Part shown: one piece after another, positions 26,795 to 36,148 of the stretch
How positions within the stretch are numbered: position 1 is the first letter of the stretch
Layout of the letters: the number at the start of each line of letters is the position of its first letter
DNA from: Natronolimnobius sp. AArcel1
GTDB lineage: Archaea > Halobacteriota > Halobacteria > Halobacteriales > Natrialbaceae
NCBI RefSeq assembly: GCF_011043775.1
Contig: NZ_JAAKXY010000005.1
Coordinates: forward strand, 310,001 to 374,000
Direction of reading: 5' to 3'
Length of the DNA: 64,000 nucleotides
Made by a program: the position numbers and the translations under genes
Notes under the pieces: model-generated
What the model was told of the DNA's origin: nothing
Databases searched by the model: none
What the model saw: only the letters and a program-made list of their open reading frames with translations

Positions 26795-28738
26795 ATGTCC
26801 AAAGATAGCCCTGTGGTCGAGCGTGTAGGCTCGACACGCAAGCGTACGGTCAATCGCCGACAGATGCTCGCACTAACTGGAACGGGTGCTGCCGGTTTAC
26901 TCGCGGGTTGTTTCGGTGGGGGAGATGATTCGAACGGTGACGGACCAGATGACCTTGTTTCAAACGAGTTCGTCACGACTGAACTCGCCGCTCAAGAAGA
27001 CGTCCAGTTCAATCCGTTCAATATCACTCTGCCAACGGAGTGGAGTATCGGAATGCCGGTTTTCCCGCAGATGGCAGCTGACTCTCGAACGCATGGAGAG
27101 TACTATCCAATTGGTATCCGTGAATGGACTATCGACGACGAGCAGGTGACGGCAGAAGTCCAGGATGCACTTAGTTGGCACAACGGCGATCCAGTAACAG
27201 CCGATGATGTTGTGCGTTCGATCAGGCTTGCAGCACTTGCTAACGAACCAGTCGAACAGTACGTCGACGATCCTCGAGAGGATATCTATGCCGATGGGGA
27301 GACGACCGTGATACTCGATCTCAACGACGAGTATAACCCTGCACCGCTTATCGGGGATGCCTTCTGGGAGATGCCGATTTTCGCCCACGAAGAGCTCTAC
27401 GGTGACATCGAGCAACAGTACTTGGACGCAGACTCCGACGATGACGTGGACGATGTGAGCGCGGAATACGCGGAGATGACTGTCAGAGCTGACGAGTTAG
27501 AACCCTACGCGTGTGGGCCGTTTGAAGTCGAGGATGTCGACACGCAAGGCGCACACTTCGTCAAGTATGATGACTATCCATGGGCTGAAATCCAACAGAC
27601 GTTGGAGGACGATCATGGGCTCGACCTCTCTGATTACCCTGACGAGTTGAATTACGAACGACAGTTCAGTCGCTTCTTCGGTGAACGTCCGGCGCTTCAT
27701 CAGGCGGCAATTCAAGGCGACATCGACGGTGGTGACGGGTTCGAAATTGACAGCCAGGAGGAACTCGAGAGCGAGTATCCACCGGAATCTGAACTCAATC
27801 CTATCGTCGGTGGGTGGACCGACGGCTTCGTGTTTAATCTTCGTGACGGAGAGTACGCCGACCTGTGGCGCGATGAACGTGTTCGACAGGCATTTGCACA
27901 CATCCTCAACTTCGATGGCATCAACGGCCAATACCACGGTGACTGGGGTGAAGTTGACCGTGAGTTTAGTGGTATGTCGCCACCGATGGAAGAAGAAGGG
28001 TGGGTTGATGATGACTGGAATGATCAACTGACAACCTATGATGAGGATTGGGACCGCGCCGAGGAACTGTTGCTGGATGCTGGCCTGACGGAAGAGGATG
28101 GCGAATGGTACACTCCTGATGGGGAACCGTTCGAGGTTCCGTGGTCGGCGCCATCGACGGTCCAATGGCAGGTCGATGGGATGGAGTACGCTGCATCGAA
28201 CCTATCGGAGTTCGGTATCAGTTCGACTGTCGAAGTGATCGAGGGGACGACGTACTTCGGACAGACAATCCCGAATCTCGACTACGAGATTGCGCGTGGG
28301 TTCATTGGCTTCGAAGACATCGTCAACGGCTGGGAACTGACGTGGATTCGAGACGACTCTGAGCAAGAAGAAGACGACCCATTCGCGAACTACATCTCGG
28401 AGCCATACGGTGAACCCGGTATTGAGGTTCCGCCGGTAGGAGAACCCGATAGCGATGACACGATCGAAGTTGAGCCGGTTGAACTGTGTGATGAGTTGCT
28501 TCATACGACGGATGAGGAACGGATTCAGGAGATTACGGAAACGCTCTCGTGGACGTTCAATCAGACCGTCCCCAAACTGCCCGGTGGAGCCGGTGTGTAC
28601 AACTGGTATATGACTCAGCGGTGGAACTACCCCGATGATTTCGGTGAAGATCCACTGGCTGGACTGATGCCATATACGTACACCCTCCCGCAAATCGGTG
28701 CGATATCGGCAAAGACTAACGACGAATACGAATATTAA
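26795..28738 (+). CDS. ABC transporter substrate-binding protein, family 5 (DppA/OppA type), Tat lipoprotein
   Basis: The 647-residue precursor has a twin-arginine signal (NRRQMLALTGTGAAGLL) followed by a lipobox LLAGC, so it should be exported folded and lipid-anchored. The mature part is a family 5 solute-binding protein (WHNGDPVTADDVVRSIRLA is the family signature). It is very acidic. It delivers oligopeptide-like, glycoside or opine-like solutes to the permeases encoded next. The acidic repeats and the sugar-gene surroundings make an oligosaccharide or amidated sugar as likely as a peptide. It heads a five-gene transporter operon. Confidence 0.93.
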   Translation: MSKDSPVVERVGSTRKRTVNRRQMLALTGTGAAGLLAGCFGGGDDSNGDGPDDLVSNEFVTTELAAQEDVQFNPFNITLPTEWSIGMPVFPQMAADSRTHGEYYPIGIREWTIDDEQVTAEVQDALSWHNGDPVTADDVVRSIRLAALANEPVEQYVDDPREDIYADGETTVILDLNDEYNPAPLIGDAFWEMPIFAHEELYGDIEQQYLDADSDDDVDDVSAEYAEMTVRADELEPYACGPFEVEDVDTQGAHFVKYDDYPWAEIQQTLEDDHGLDLSDYPDELNYERQFSRFFGERPALHQAAIQGDIDGGDGFEIDSQEELESEYPPESELNPIVGGWTDGFVFNLRDGEYADLWRDERVRQAFAHILNFDGINGQYHGDWGEVDREFSGMSPPMEEEGWVDDDWNDQLTTYDEDWDRAEELLLDAGLTEEDGEWYTPDGEPFEVPWSAPSTVQWQVDGMEYAASNLSEFGISSTVEVIEGTTYFGQTIPNLDYEIARGFIGFEDIVNGWELTWIRDDSEQEEDDPFANYISEPYGEPGIEVPPVGEPDSDDTIEVEPVELCDELLHTTDEERIQEITETLSWTFNQTVPKLPGGAGVYNWYMTQRWNYPDDFGEDPLAGLMPYTYTLPQIGAISAKTNDEYEY

Positions 28739-28865
28739 CTAATTGCGGGTGTTTATCGATCTTTGATGTGTTTGTCACTATTACTGTGACAATTTGTCCA
28801 CATCGAACGCTCAACCGCAACATCTAAAAGCATAGGCCGCACGTTATGGCATACACTAACAAACC

Positions 28866-28964
28866 ATGGGTAAGAGTAGTACGGCGCATGAATGTGCCCA
28901 ACACACACGGTGTCGACTGTCAGCCGGGTGCTGCACCACACCGCGCCACGCATCTGGAGGGTAA
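28866..28964 (+). CDS. Possible 32-residue Cys-rich leader ORF before permease
   Basis: This frame starts MGKSSTAHECAQHTRCRLS and ends with TAA 9 nt before the permease ATG. Its last codons include the GGAGG Shine-Dalgarno (28956-28960) of the permease gene. It contains four cysteines. It could couple translation to the permease, but the upstream TATA spacing is poor, so it may be chance. Confidence 0.2.
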   Translation: MGKSSTAHECAQHTRCRLSAGCCTTPRHASGG

Positions 28965-28973
28965 CTAAAACGA

Positions 28974-29981
28974 ATGGTTTCAACTGAATACTTCATTAAA
29001 CGCACCGCGATGGCCGTTGCGACGTTCTACGCCGTCATTACACTCACGTTTGCAATGATCCGGCTCATGCCGGGTGGTCCGATGGACCATATGCAAGCAC
29101 AGATGGCAGGTGCAGGCCAGGACACCGCTCAAGTCGCTGCGCAAGTCGAACTGTACGCCGCAATCAATCCGGAAGAACCGCTCTGGCAACAGTACGTCGA
29201 TTACGTGACCAGCACGATGGTCGGTGATCTCGGGACTTCAACGTGGTACCACGATCCCGTCGCCGAGATTCTTGGCAACGCAATGCCGTGGACGATGTTC
29301 ATTTCGATCATCTCCATGATCCTGATCTACCTCCTCGGGATCAGCATCGGCGCGTTCATGGCGTACGTTGAGGGCTCACGATTCGACGTCTCCTGGTCTG
29401 GAGCGTCGATCCTTCTCACATCGGTCCCGTTCTACGTTGTCGCCGTTGTCCTCCTGTGGTACCTCGGCTACAATATGTCTCTCTTCCCGACGAGCGGTCA
29501 CTACGGATCCGGTATCGAAGAGGGATTCAATATCGAGTTTATCGGAAGCGTGATCCACCACGGGACACTACCGATTGCTTCGCTTGTCTTGGCTGGATTC
29601 GGTGCTGTTGCCCTCCAAATGCGAGGGAACGCAATTCAGATCCTGGGTGAGGACTACCTCCGCGTTGCCCGATTGCGCGCACTGTCCCAGCGTCGTATTG
29701 CGATTCGCTACGTTGCACGAAACGCTATCTTGCCGATGTACACTGCCATGATGATCTCGCTTGGAACCCTCTTTGGCAGCTCGATTATCCTCGAGCAAAT
29801 CTTCCAGTACCCCGGTGTTGGCTACTTCATGTACCAAGGAATCAGCGCTCGCGATTATCCGTTGATGATGGGGACGTTCCTCTTCATCACGGCGGGTGTG
29901 ATCATCGGTGTCTACATCGCTGACCTCACATACGGTTACATTGATCCCCGTGCGGGGAGTGGTGATCGTGAATCGTTCTAA
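28974..29981 (+). CDS. ABC transporter permease, DppB type
   Basis: This 335-residue inner-membrane permease has six helices. The BPD_transp_1 coupling motif reads GEDYLRVARLRALSQRRIAIRYVARNAI (EAA loop), and the N terminus has MIRLMPGGPMD, typical of DppB/OppB. It partners the DppC-like protein encoded immediately downstream with overlap. The Shine-Dalgarno GGAGG lies 13 nt upstream. It forms the channel of the family 5 importer. Confidence 0.95.
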   Translation: MVSTEYFIKRTAMAVATFYAVITLTFAMIRLMPGGPMDHMQAQMAGAGQDTAQVAAQVELYAAINPEEPLWQQYVDYVTSTMVGDLGTSTWYHDPVAEILGNAMPWTMFISIISMILIYLLGISIGAFMAYVEGSRFDVSWSGASILLTSVPFYVVAVVLLWYLGYNMSLFPTSGHYGSGIEEGFNIEFIGSVIHHGTLPIASLVLAGFGAVALQMRGNAIQILGEDYLRVARLRALSQRRIAIRYVARNAILPMYTAMMISLGTLFGSSIILEQIFQYPGVGYFMYQGISARDYPLMMGTFLFITAGVIIGVYIADLTYGYIDPRAGSGDRESF

Positions 29982-31200
29982 CGACGACTCGCAAGGGCGA
30001 GATTCGCCGTCCGATCACGAAACGGATCTCGAGTCACTGTTCGAGAGCAGCGACCACTCTCGGTCGGTCTCGGAGTCAGACTCGGATCCAGAGACGGTAA
30101 CCGACGGTGGTGTCTCTCCACAGCAGTCGTTATTCGAGACGACAGCGGACATCGAGCGGACGCGAACTGATCGCTACCGTCGGCTGTTCGACGAGTACGT
30201 CATGGCGCCCGGTCGAATCCTCTGGAATGATTGGCGCGCAAAGTTCGGCTTTTTCCTCTCGTCACTGTTCGTGATCACCGGGCTGATCTCGTGGATCTCG
30301 ACGAGTCGCTGGTGGATCTTTTCGGAGGTGACCATCGTCCAGCAGACCTTCGCCGACGACGGCGAGGTGCTCGTGGGGCCGTTCGACTCGACGTACATGA
30401 CCACGTACTACGGCATTCCAGTCTGGGAGCATCCGCTTGGGACTGACGGCATGGGTCGTGACGTCTTCAACCAACTCGTCCACGCAACACCGGCGATGCT
30501 CGAGATGATGTTCGCTGGGGCGATCTTTTCGATCGTGTTAGCAACGTTCTGGGGTGTGTTCTCCGGCTACAAGGGCGGCTCCGTCGATGGGTTCATGATG
30601 GCGGTCGCAGACGTCGTGATGACTATCCCTGGATTGCCACTGGTCGTCGTTCTCGCGGCGATTATTGAGCCGACCAGCCCATGGGTGATCGGTATTATCC
30701 TCGTGGTCAATGCCTGGGCTGGCTTTGCACGGTCGCTTCGATCTGAGGTGTTGAAACTGCGCCGTGAATCCTACGTTGAAGCGTCCCGAACGATTGGGAT
30801 TTCGATGCCGGCGATCGTGACCAAAGACGTGTTGCCGAACGTCATGCCACTGATCGTCGTCAATTTCGTCACGACAGCGCGGAACGTGATCATGGCGTCC
30901 GTGGGTCTGTACTTCCTCGGACTCCTCCCGCACACTGGGCTCAACTGGGGCGTGATGATGGACAACGCGTACGGCCAAGGTGCGATCTACACGACGAGCA
31001 TGTTCCATTGGTTCTACGCGCCAATGGTAACGATCGTTCTCCTCTCGCTCGGCCTGCTGTTACTCGGGCAGGGGCTTGACCGAATCTTCAACCCACGAAT
31101 CCGCGCTCGTCACTCCGAAAGTACGAGCGATGAGGAATCGACCGAAGAACCAGCCGACGACGTCTCAGTTGCGGATCAGCAACAACAGGGTGGTCTCTAA
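29968..31200 (+). CDS. ABC transporter permease, DppC type
   Basis: The start is placed at GTG 29968, after GGAG (29956-29959), so the gene overlaps the DppB stop by 14 nt. An in-frame GTG at 29962 is an alternative. The 410-residue protein has an acidic cytoplasmic N-terminal extension of about 70 residues rich in Ser, Asp and Glu. Permease helices follow, with the HPLGTDGMGRDVFNQLV motif of DppC and the coupling loop LRRESYVEASRTIGIS. The C terminus is again acidic. Confidence 0.93.
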   Translation: MNRSNDDSQGRDSPSDHETDLESLFESSDHSRSVSESDSDPETVTDGGVSPQQSLFETTADIERTRTDRYRRLFDEYVMAPGRILWNDWRAKFGFFLSSLFVITGLISWISTSRWWIFSEVTIVQQTFADDGEVLVGPFDSTYMTTYYGIPVWEHPLGTDGMGRDVFNQLVHATPAMLEMMFAGAIFSIVLATFWGVFSGYKGGSVDGFMMAVADVVMTIPGLPLVVVLAAIIEPTSPWVIGIILVVNAWAGFARSLRSEVLKLRRESYVEASRTIGISMPAIVTKDVLPNVMPLIVVNFVTTARNVIMASVGLYFLGLLPHTGLNWGVMMDNAYGQGAIYTTSMFHWFYAPMVTIVLLSLGLLLLGQGLDRIFNPRIRARHSESTSDEESTEEPADDVSVADQQQQGGL

Positions 31201-31201
31201 C

Positions 31202-32302
31202 ATGACAGCAAGTGAATCTGCGAACTACGACAGCGATCACAGGCAGGATCAACAGCAGACGATTGACGGTGCAATCGAAACCCCCGATCCGATTGTCAAG
31301 GCCCGAAACCTGAGCGTTACCTTCGATATGTCACGGGGTATTTCGAGGGTGCTTGATAACGCGAATCTCGATATCCAACGAAACGAGATCCTCGGTATCG
31401 TCGGGGAGTCTGGGTCTGGAAAATCGATGTTTGCCTCGGCGATGCTCGATGCTGTCGTCGATCCGGGCGAACTCAGTGGGTCAATCGAATACCGACCGTC
31501 CGCAGACGAATCGGTGCACGTCCTCGAGACCAGCACACGCGAACTCAAGCAGCTGCGATGGTCCGAAATATCGATGGTGTTCCAAGGGGCGATGAGTTCG
31601 TTCAACCCAACGATGTCGGTTCGTGGGCATTTCGAGGAAACCCTCGACGCCCACAACGCCAATCACCAGGAGGGGATGGAACTCGCTCGAGAGATTCTTT
31701 CGGATCTCTACCTCGAGCCAGAACGCGTGCTCGATTCGTATCCCCATGAACTATCGGGTGGGATGCGACAGCGGACGCTTATTGCCCTGAGTCTTGTCCT
31801 CGAGCCACAGGTGTTGGTTATGGACGAGCCGACAGCGGCGCTCGACCTCTTGATGCAGCGTTCGATTCTCCAGTTGCTTACTGACATCAAAGAAAAGTAC
31901 GGCATCACGCTGATCTTCATCACGCACGATCTGCCACTGGTAGCGGAGTTAGCTGACCGGATTGCGGTGATGTATGCCTTCGAGTTCATCGAGGTCGCAC
32001 AGACTGACGAAATGTTAGCGCATGCGTCCCATCCGTATACGAGAGCGTTGCTCAATGCAACACCGAATATGCGAACGCCAATCGAGGAGATGCGGCCCGT
32101 TGAGGGATCCGCGCCGGACCCTGTCGACGTTCCGACCGGCTGTTCGTATCATCCACGGTGCTCGCTTGCAACAGATCAGTGTCGCGCATCTGACCCCGAG
32201 TATCACATCGTTGATTCCGACCACCACGCGAAGTGTTTCCACTGGGAGGATGCAGCCGACGAAATTCCGTTCTCGATCGCTGGAATGGAGGGTGATGATT
32301 GA
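31202..32302 (+). CDS. ABC transporter ATP-binding protein, DppD type
   Basis: The start is ATG 31202, directly after the DppC stop. The 366-residue ATPase has Walker A GESGSGKSMF, signature LSGGMRQR, Walker B VLVMDEP and the switch histidine in FITHD. The C-terminal oligopeptide-transporter domain carries the cysteine cluster (CSYHPRCSLATDQC) typical of DppD/OppD. The stop overlaps the next ATG by one base (TGATG), which indicates translational coupling. Confidence 0.95.
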   Translation: MTASESANYDSDHRQDQQQTIDGAIETPDPIVKARNLSVTFDMSRGISRVLDNANLDIQRNEILGIVGESGSGKSMFASAMLDAVVDPGELSGSIEYRPSADESVHVLETSTRELKQLRWSEISMVFQGAMSSFNPTMSVRGHFEETLDAHNANHQEGMELAREILSDLYLEPERVLDSYPHELSGGMRQRTLIALSLVLEPQVLVMDEPTAALDLLMQRSILQLLTDIKEKYGITLIFITHDLPLVAELADRIAVMYAFEFIEVAQTDEMLAHASHPYTRALLNATPNMRTPIEEMRPVEGSAPDPVDVPTGCSYHPRCSLATDQCRASDPEYHIVDSDHHAKCFHWEDAADEIPFSIAGMEGDD

Positions 32303-33732
32303 TGAGTAACCCACGTGGAGAATGCATCATCTCGCTCGAAGATGTCGAGGTGCACTTCGAGGACAGTTCGGACAGTGGCGGCTTCTTCGGTCTGTTCTCG
32401 GACCCAGATACGGTACACGCGGTCGACGGTATCTCGCTTGATATCCATGAAAACGAGATGATTGCGCTGGTCGGTGAGTCCGGATGTGGAAAAACGACGC
32501 TCGGAAAGACTTCGATCGGTCTCCAGCGGCCGACTGGCGGGTCCATTACGTACCGTGGGCAGGATATCTGGGAGGCCAAAGACGGGGAGGGCGAGATCGA
32601 CATTCCCTTCCGAGAGATCCGTAAGTCACTCCAGATCATCCATCAGGACCCCGGCAGCGCGCTTAATCCCAACCGGAAGGTGATGACAATTCTCGAGTCG
32701 CCACTGAAGAAGTGGGAAAAACACCTTTCGAAGGATGACCGAGCCGCTCGTATTCTTGGGCTGTTAGAGCGCGTTGGTATGTCGCCCCCAGATGACTACG
32801 CCTACCGTTACCCGCACCAGCTTTCGGGCGGCGAGAAACAACGCGTCGCGCTGATTCGCGCGCTGTTGATGAATCCGGATCTCATCCTTGCTGATGAGGC
32901 CATTTCCGCACTCGATGTCTCACTGCGTATCGAGATGATGGATCTGATGCACGAACTGCAGGATGCGTTCAATACGTCGTTCCTGTTCATCTCGCATGAC
33001 TTCTCGAACGCTCGCTATCTCTGTGAGAAAGTCGGCGGTCGGATCGGTGTAATGTACCTCGGCGAACTGGTCGAGATTGGCACCGCAGCGGAGATTACGC
33101 AAAACCCCCAACACCCCTACACCAAGTCGCTTGTGTGGGCAACACCGGACTTCGAGTCGATCAACCGGGAAGATAAGATGCCGATTCGAAAAATCGACAT
33201 TCCCGATCCAGTGAATCCACCGAGTGGCTGCCGGTTCCACACTCGTTGCCCCGAGGTCATCCAGCCTGAGGGGCTCGACCTCGATCAACAGCAGTGGGGG
33301 CGTGTCCTCAACCTCCGACAGGCGATTGAAGAAGACCGCGTTGAATTGGATCGCCTCCGCGAACAAGCAGCAGATGAGGATGTCCTCGAGGACGGAAGCG
33401 AGGACGAACTCGAGGTCCCCCTCGAGGACCTTGTCGCAGAGATTCGACTCGATTACGGACTCGAGGACCCACTCTCACAGGGCGATGCCGAATCGACGCT
33501 CGATGATGCGGTTCGAATGGTCGCGACGGGTAAGCGGGAGGAGCCGATTGAGACGTTGCGGAGTCTGTTTACAACGCCTTGTGAAGAGATAGAACCGCCG
33601 GCAGAGTCGGTTGGGACAGACCACACTGTCGCATGCTTGCTCCATCAGGATGAGTATGGAACTTCCGACGCTGTCTCGGACACTGATGGTGATTCTGACA
33701 CTGGCCACGAATCGGGGGCTGCTGACGACTGA
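32302..33732 (+). CDS. ABC transporter ATP-binding protein, DppF type
   Basis: The start is ATG 32302, coupled to the previous stop. The 476-residue ATPase has Walker A GESGCGKTTLGKT, signature LSGGEKQR and Walker B LILADEAIS, in which the usual DEP is DEA. It is longer than standard DppF because the C-terminal oligopeptide domain is interrupted. CRFHTRCPEVI is followed by about 120 acidic residues with charged helices before the second cysteine part (TTPCEEIEP and VACLLH). Haloarchaeal homologues may share this insert. Confidence 0.93.
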   Translation: MSNPRGECIISLEDVEVHFEDSSDSGGFFGLFSDPDTVHAVDGISLDIHENEMIALVGESGCGKTTLGKTSIGLQRPTGGSITYRGQDIWEAKDGEGEIDIPFREIRKSLQIIHQDPGSALNPNRKVMTILESPLKKWEKHLSKDDRAARILGLLERVGMSPPDDYAYRYPHQLSGGEKQRVALIRALLMNPDLILADEAISALDVSLRIEMMDLMHELQDAFNTSFLFISHDFSNARYLCEKVGGRIGVMYLGELVEIGTAAEITQNPQHPYTKSLVWATPDFESINREDKMPIRKIDIPDPVNPPSGCRFHTRCPEVIQPEGLDLDQQQWGRVLNLRQAIEEDRVELDRLREQAADEDVLEDGSEDELEVPLEDLVAEIRLDYGLEDPLSQGDAESTLDDAVRMVATGKREEPIETLRSLFTTPCEEIEPPAESVGTDHTVACLLHQDEYGTSDAVSDTDGDSDTGHESGAADD

Positions 33733-33816
33733 CACCGATAGATAGCTGATTTTCGCGTGGGAAGTGGTTCGAACCCGAATACCTATACGGTATCACGTCC
33801 GTGGTATTGATACACT

Positions 33817-34038
33817 ATGTCAGAACGGTTCTGGGAGATCATGTGTGCGGGGATGCCGGTCTGGGGTATCCTCTTTGGATTGAGTGTCGTCTTTCTGGTC
33901 TTTTCGGTGTTGACGCTGTATCTGGCATCACCCGAGGCAGGATCATTTCACATTCTAGTGATCAACGTCGCACTGATTCTCCCCTTTATCGGCGTGTTAG
34001 GCTACACGATCCGGAAGTGTCGAAGTGGGGACTTCTGA
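33817..34038 (+). CDS. Small two-helix membrane protein
   Basis: This 73-residue protein has two hydrophobic segments (VWGILFGLSVVFLVFSVLTLY and HILVINVALILPFIGVLGY) and a short basic tail, RKCRSGDF. No known family is recognised. It lies 84 nt downstream of the transporter operon in the same direction and 63 nt before the dehydrogenase gene, so it may belong with the transporter. It resembles the small membrane protein at 26240 only in architecture. Confidence 0.65.
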   Translation: MSERFWEIMCAGMPVWGILFGLSVVFLVFSVLTLYLASPEAGSFHILVINVALILPFIGVLGYTIRKCRSGDF

Positions 34039-34101
34039 ACAACGGTAAACGCCTGCTCGGAGTCAGGTTTATTGTCTCACCCAGAGAGCATCGGACAACG
34101 A

Positions 34102-35154
34102 ATGGACGCGCTTGTAACATATCCCACTGTCCCGACGCGGGACGTGTTGTATCCCGACGCCCTTGTCGAGCGCCTCGAGTCACTCGGCAGCGTCGACTGG
34201 AACGATAGCGACGAACAGTTCACACCCGAGGCGTTGTCCAACCGACTGAACGGCGTCGATGTCTGCATCACCGGTTGGGGTTGTCCCACCCTTTCTGAAT
34301 CCGTCCTCGCGGACGTCGACACCCTCGAACTCGAACTGGTCGCACACGTCGGCGGCAGCATCGCCACGGTCGCCTCGCCGGCGCTATACGACCGTAAAAT
34401 TCCGGTTTGTAGCGCTAATCAGACAATGGCGCCGTTTGTAGCCGAGGGAATCCTCGCGTACGCCCTGTCGGCGCTTCGCGACGTTCCGGCTTTCGACGCC
34501 GATCTGAAAGCCGGTGGCTGGCCGGTCGCGGACGGTGCGGCATCCGCAATCCCACAGACTGACACACTGTTTGCCGCATCAATTGGATTCGTCGGCCTCG
34601 GCGACATCGGTCGGGAACTGCTTGCCCTGCTCGAGCCCTTCGGTTCCACCGTCCGTGTCTATGATCCGTACGTTTCGGCCGATGAACTCGACGAATTCGA
34701 CGGTGTTGAGTTGACCAGTCTCGAAGCAACCCTCGAGACGGCTGATGTCGTCTCAATCCATGCCTCGAAAACGCCCGAGACGATCCACCTACTCGACGGC
34801 GAGCGCCTTGCGACGCTCCCAGACGGCTGTTTGCTGGTCAACGCTGCTCGCGGTGCAATCGTCGATGAGGGCGCTCTCGTCGCGGAACTTCAATCTGGCC
34901 GGATTACGGCGGCGCTCGACGTGTTCGAGGCTGAACCGCTTTCGGAGACGAGTCCGCTCCGAGACCTCGAGAACGTCGTTCTCGGTCCACACGTCGCGGG
35001 TTCGCCGGTCCGCCATCGGCTGACAGAAACGGTTATCGCCGAGATTGAACGCTTCACCGCCGGCGAACCCCTGCAGCATCGCCACTCCCGCGAACGCTAC
35101 GAGCGAATGACCCGCGACCAACTCGAAACTGAGGACGCAACACACGCGAGTTGA
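34102..35154 (+). CDS. D-isomer specific 2-hydroxyacid dehydrogenase family protein
   Basis: The start is placed at MDALVTYPTVPTRD; GTTTATTG (34067-34074) lies about 31 nt upstream, fitting a near-leaderless mRNA. The 350-residue protein has the NAD-binding motif GFVGLGDIGRELLALLEPFG with VYDPY. It has the catalytic set Arg (INAARGAIVDE type, here VNAARGAIV), Glu (VFEAEPL) and His (GPHVAGSP). It reduces a 2-oxo acid or oxidises a 2-hydroxy acid such as a phosphoglycerate or sugar-acid fragment. The following GNAT gene starts 5 nt after the stop. Confidence 0.92.
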   Translation: MDALVTYPTVPTRDVLYPDALVERLESLGSVDWNDSDEQFTPEALSNRLNGVDVCITGWGCPTLSESVLADVDTLELELVAHVGGSIATVASPALYDRKIPVCSANQTMAPFVAEGILAYALSALRDVPAFDADLKAGGWPVADGAASAIPQTDTLFAASIGFVGLGDIGRELLALLEPFGSTVRVYDPYVSADELDEFDGVELTSLEATLETADVVSIHASKTPETIHLLDGERLATLPDGCLLVNAARGAIVDEGALVAELQSGRITAALDVFEAEPLSETSPLRDLENVVLGPHVAGSPVRHRLTETVIAEIERFTAGEPLQHRHSRERYERMTRDQLETEDATHAS

Positions 35155-35159
35155 CACTC

Positions 35160-36062
35160 ATGGAGATACGACACCTCACCACGGCAGACGTTCCCGCGGC
35201 GCTGGAACTCGTAAAGCAGGCTGGCTGGAATCAGGTCTCCGCCGACTGGCATCGACTGCTCGATCTCGAGCCTGACGGTTGTTTTGGCGGCTACGTCGAC
35301 GGCGACCTCGTCGCGACCACAACGTTGTGTACGTACGACGGAAGCGAGCACAAGTCAGCAGAGTGTGGCAACGGGCCCGTCCTAACTGATACCGGTTGGA
35401 TCGGCATGGTGTTAGTCCATGAGGACCACCGACGAAACGGTTATGGGGGCGCAATCGTCGATCACGCGCTCGAGGCGGCCAATGACCGCGGCGTTACCCT
35501 TGGACTCGACGCGACGGACGCTGGCCGTCCGCTGTACCGTCGTCGTGGATTCGTCGACGTGTGTCCAATCGAGCGGTGGGCCGGCGTTCCGACGTCGACC
35601 CCCGATTCGCAGTACGACGGTACTGGCTCGAGGGAGTGGATCGACCTCGATTCACGGCTGATCGACGAACTTTGTGCGTTTGATCAGCGATCGTGCGGCG
35701 TCGACCGCAGTGCCCTCCTTCAGCACTTACTCACCTCGAGCGACGTCGCGGGCGTTGGTGTTCGCGACGATGACGGTATCCGGGGCTATGCGATTGCCCG
35801 ACCGGGTCGGGAATCTGGACAGATTGGGCCGCTCGTCTCTTCGCGACCTGCGGACGCTCCGGTTTTGCTCGCTCGAGCGAGCGCCCTACTCGAGCAAGAC
35901 GCTGTGTTGCTGGATGTGCTCGCTGTCGACGCGGTGGCCGACACTCTCGAGCGACTGGGACTGGAGTGCCAGCGTAGACTGACGCGAATGACAGCACCCA
36001 ATCCGAAACAACTGCTGGTCGATCCAGACGTGATTGCGGCTGCCGGATTCGAATTCGGCTGA
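35160..36062 (+). CDS. GNAT-family N-acetyltransferase with C-terminal domain
   Basis: This 300-residue protein has an N-terminal GNAT fold with the acetyl-CoA loop HEDHRRNGYGGAIVDHAL and the second motif LDATDAGRPLYRRRGF. A C-terminal domain of about 150 residues, also GNAT-like in layout (YitH/HolE type), ends the protein. It follows the dehydrogenase gene by 5 nt, so they are co-transcribed. The acceptor is unknown; in this neighbourhood an amino group on a sugar acid or amine is plausible, but that is inference. Confidence 0.87.
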   Translation: MEIRHLTTADVPAALELVKQAGWNQVSADWHRLLDLEPDGCFGGYVDGDLVATTTLCTYDGSEHKSAECGNGPVLTDTGWIGMVLVHEDHRRNGYGGAIVDHALEAANDRGVTLGLDATDAGRPLYRRRGFVDVCPIERWAGVPTSTPDSQYDGTGSREWIDLDSRLIDELCAFDQRSCGVDRSALLQHLLTSSDVAGVGVRDDDGIRGYAIARPGRESGQIGPLVSSRPADAPVLLARASALLEQDAVLLDVLAVDAVADTLERLGLECQRRLTRMTAPNPKQLLVDPDVIAAAGFEFG

Positions 36063-36148
36063 GTGCGCTCTGAACGGGAGAGACGTTTCCTCGAGCGTCC
36101 AACCGTACCCTTTATCCCGGTTCCGAACGCTTCTCAGGATGTACTCCG

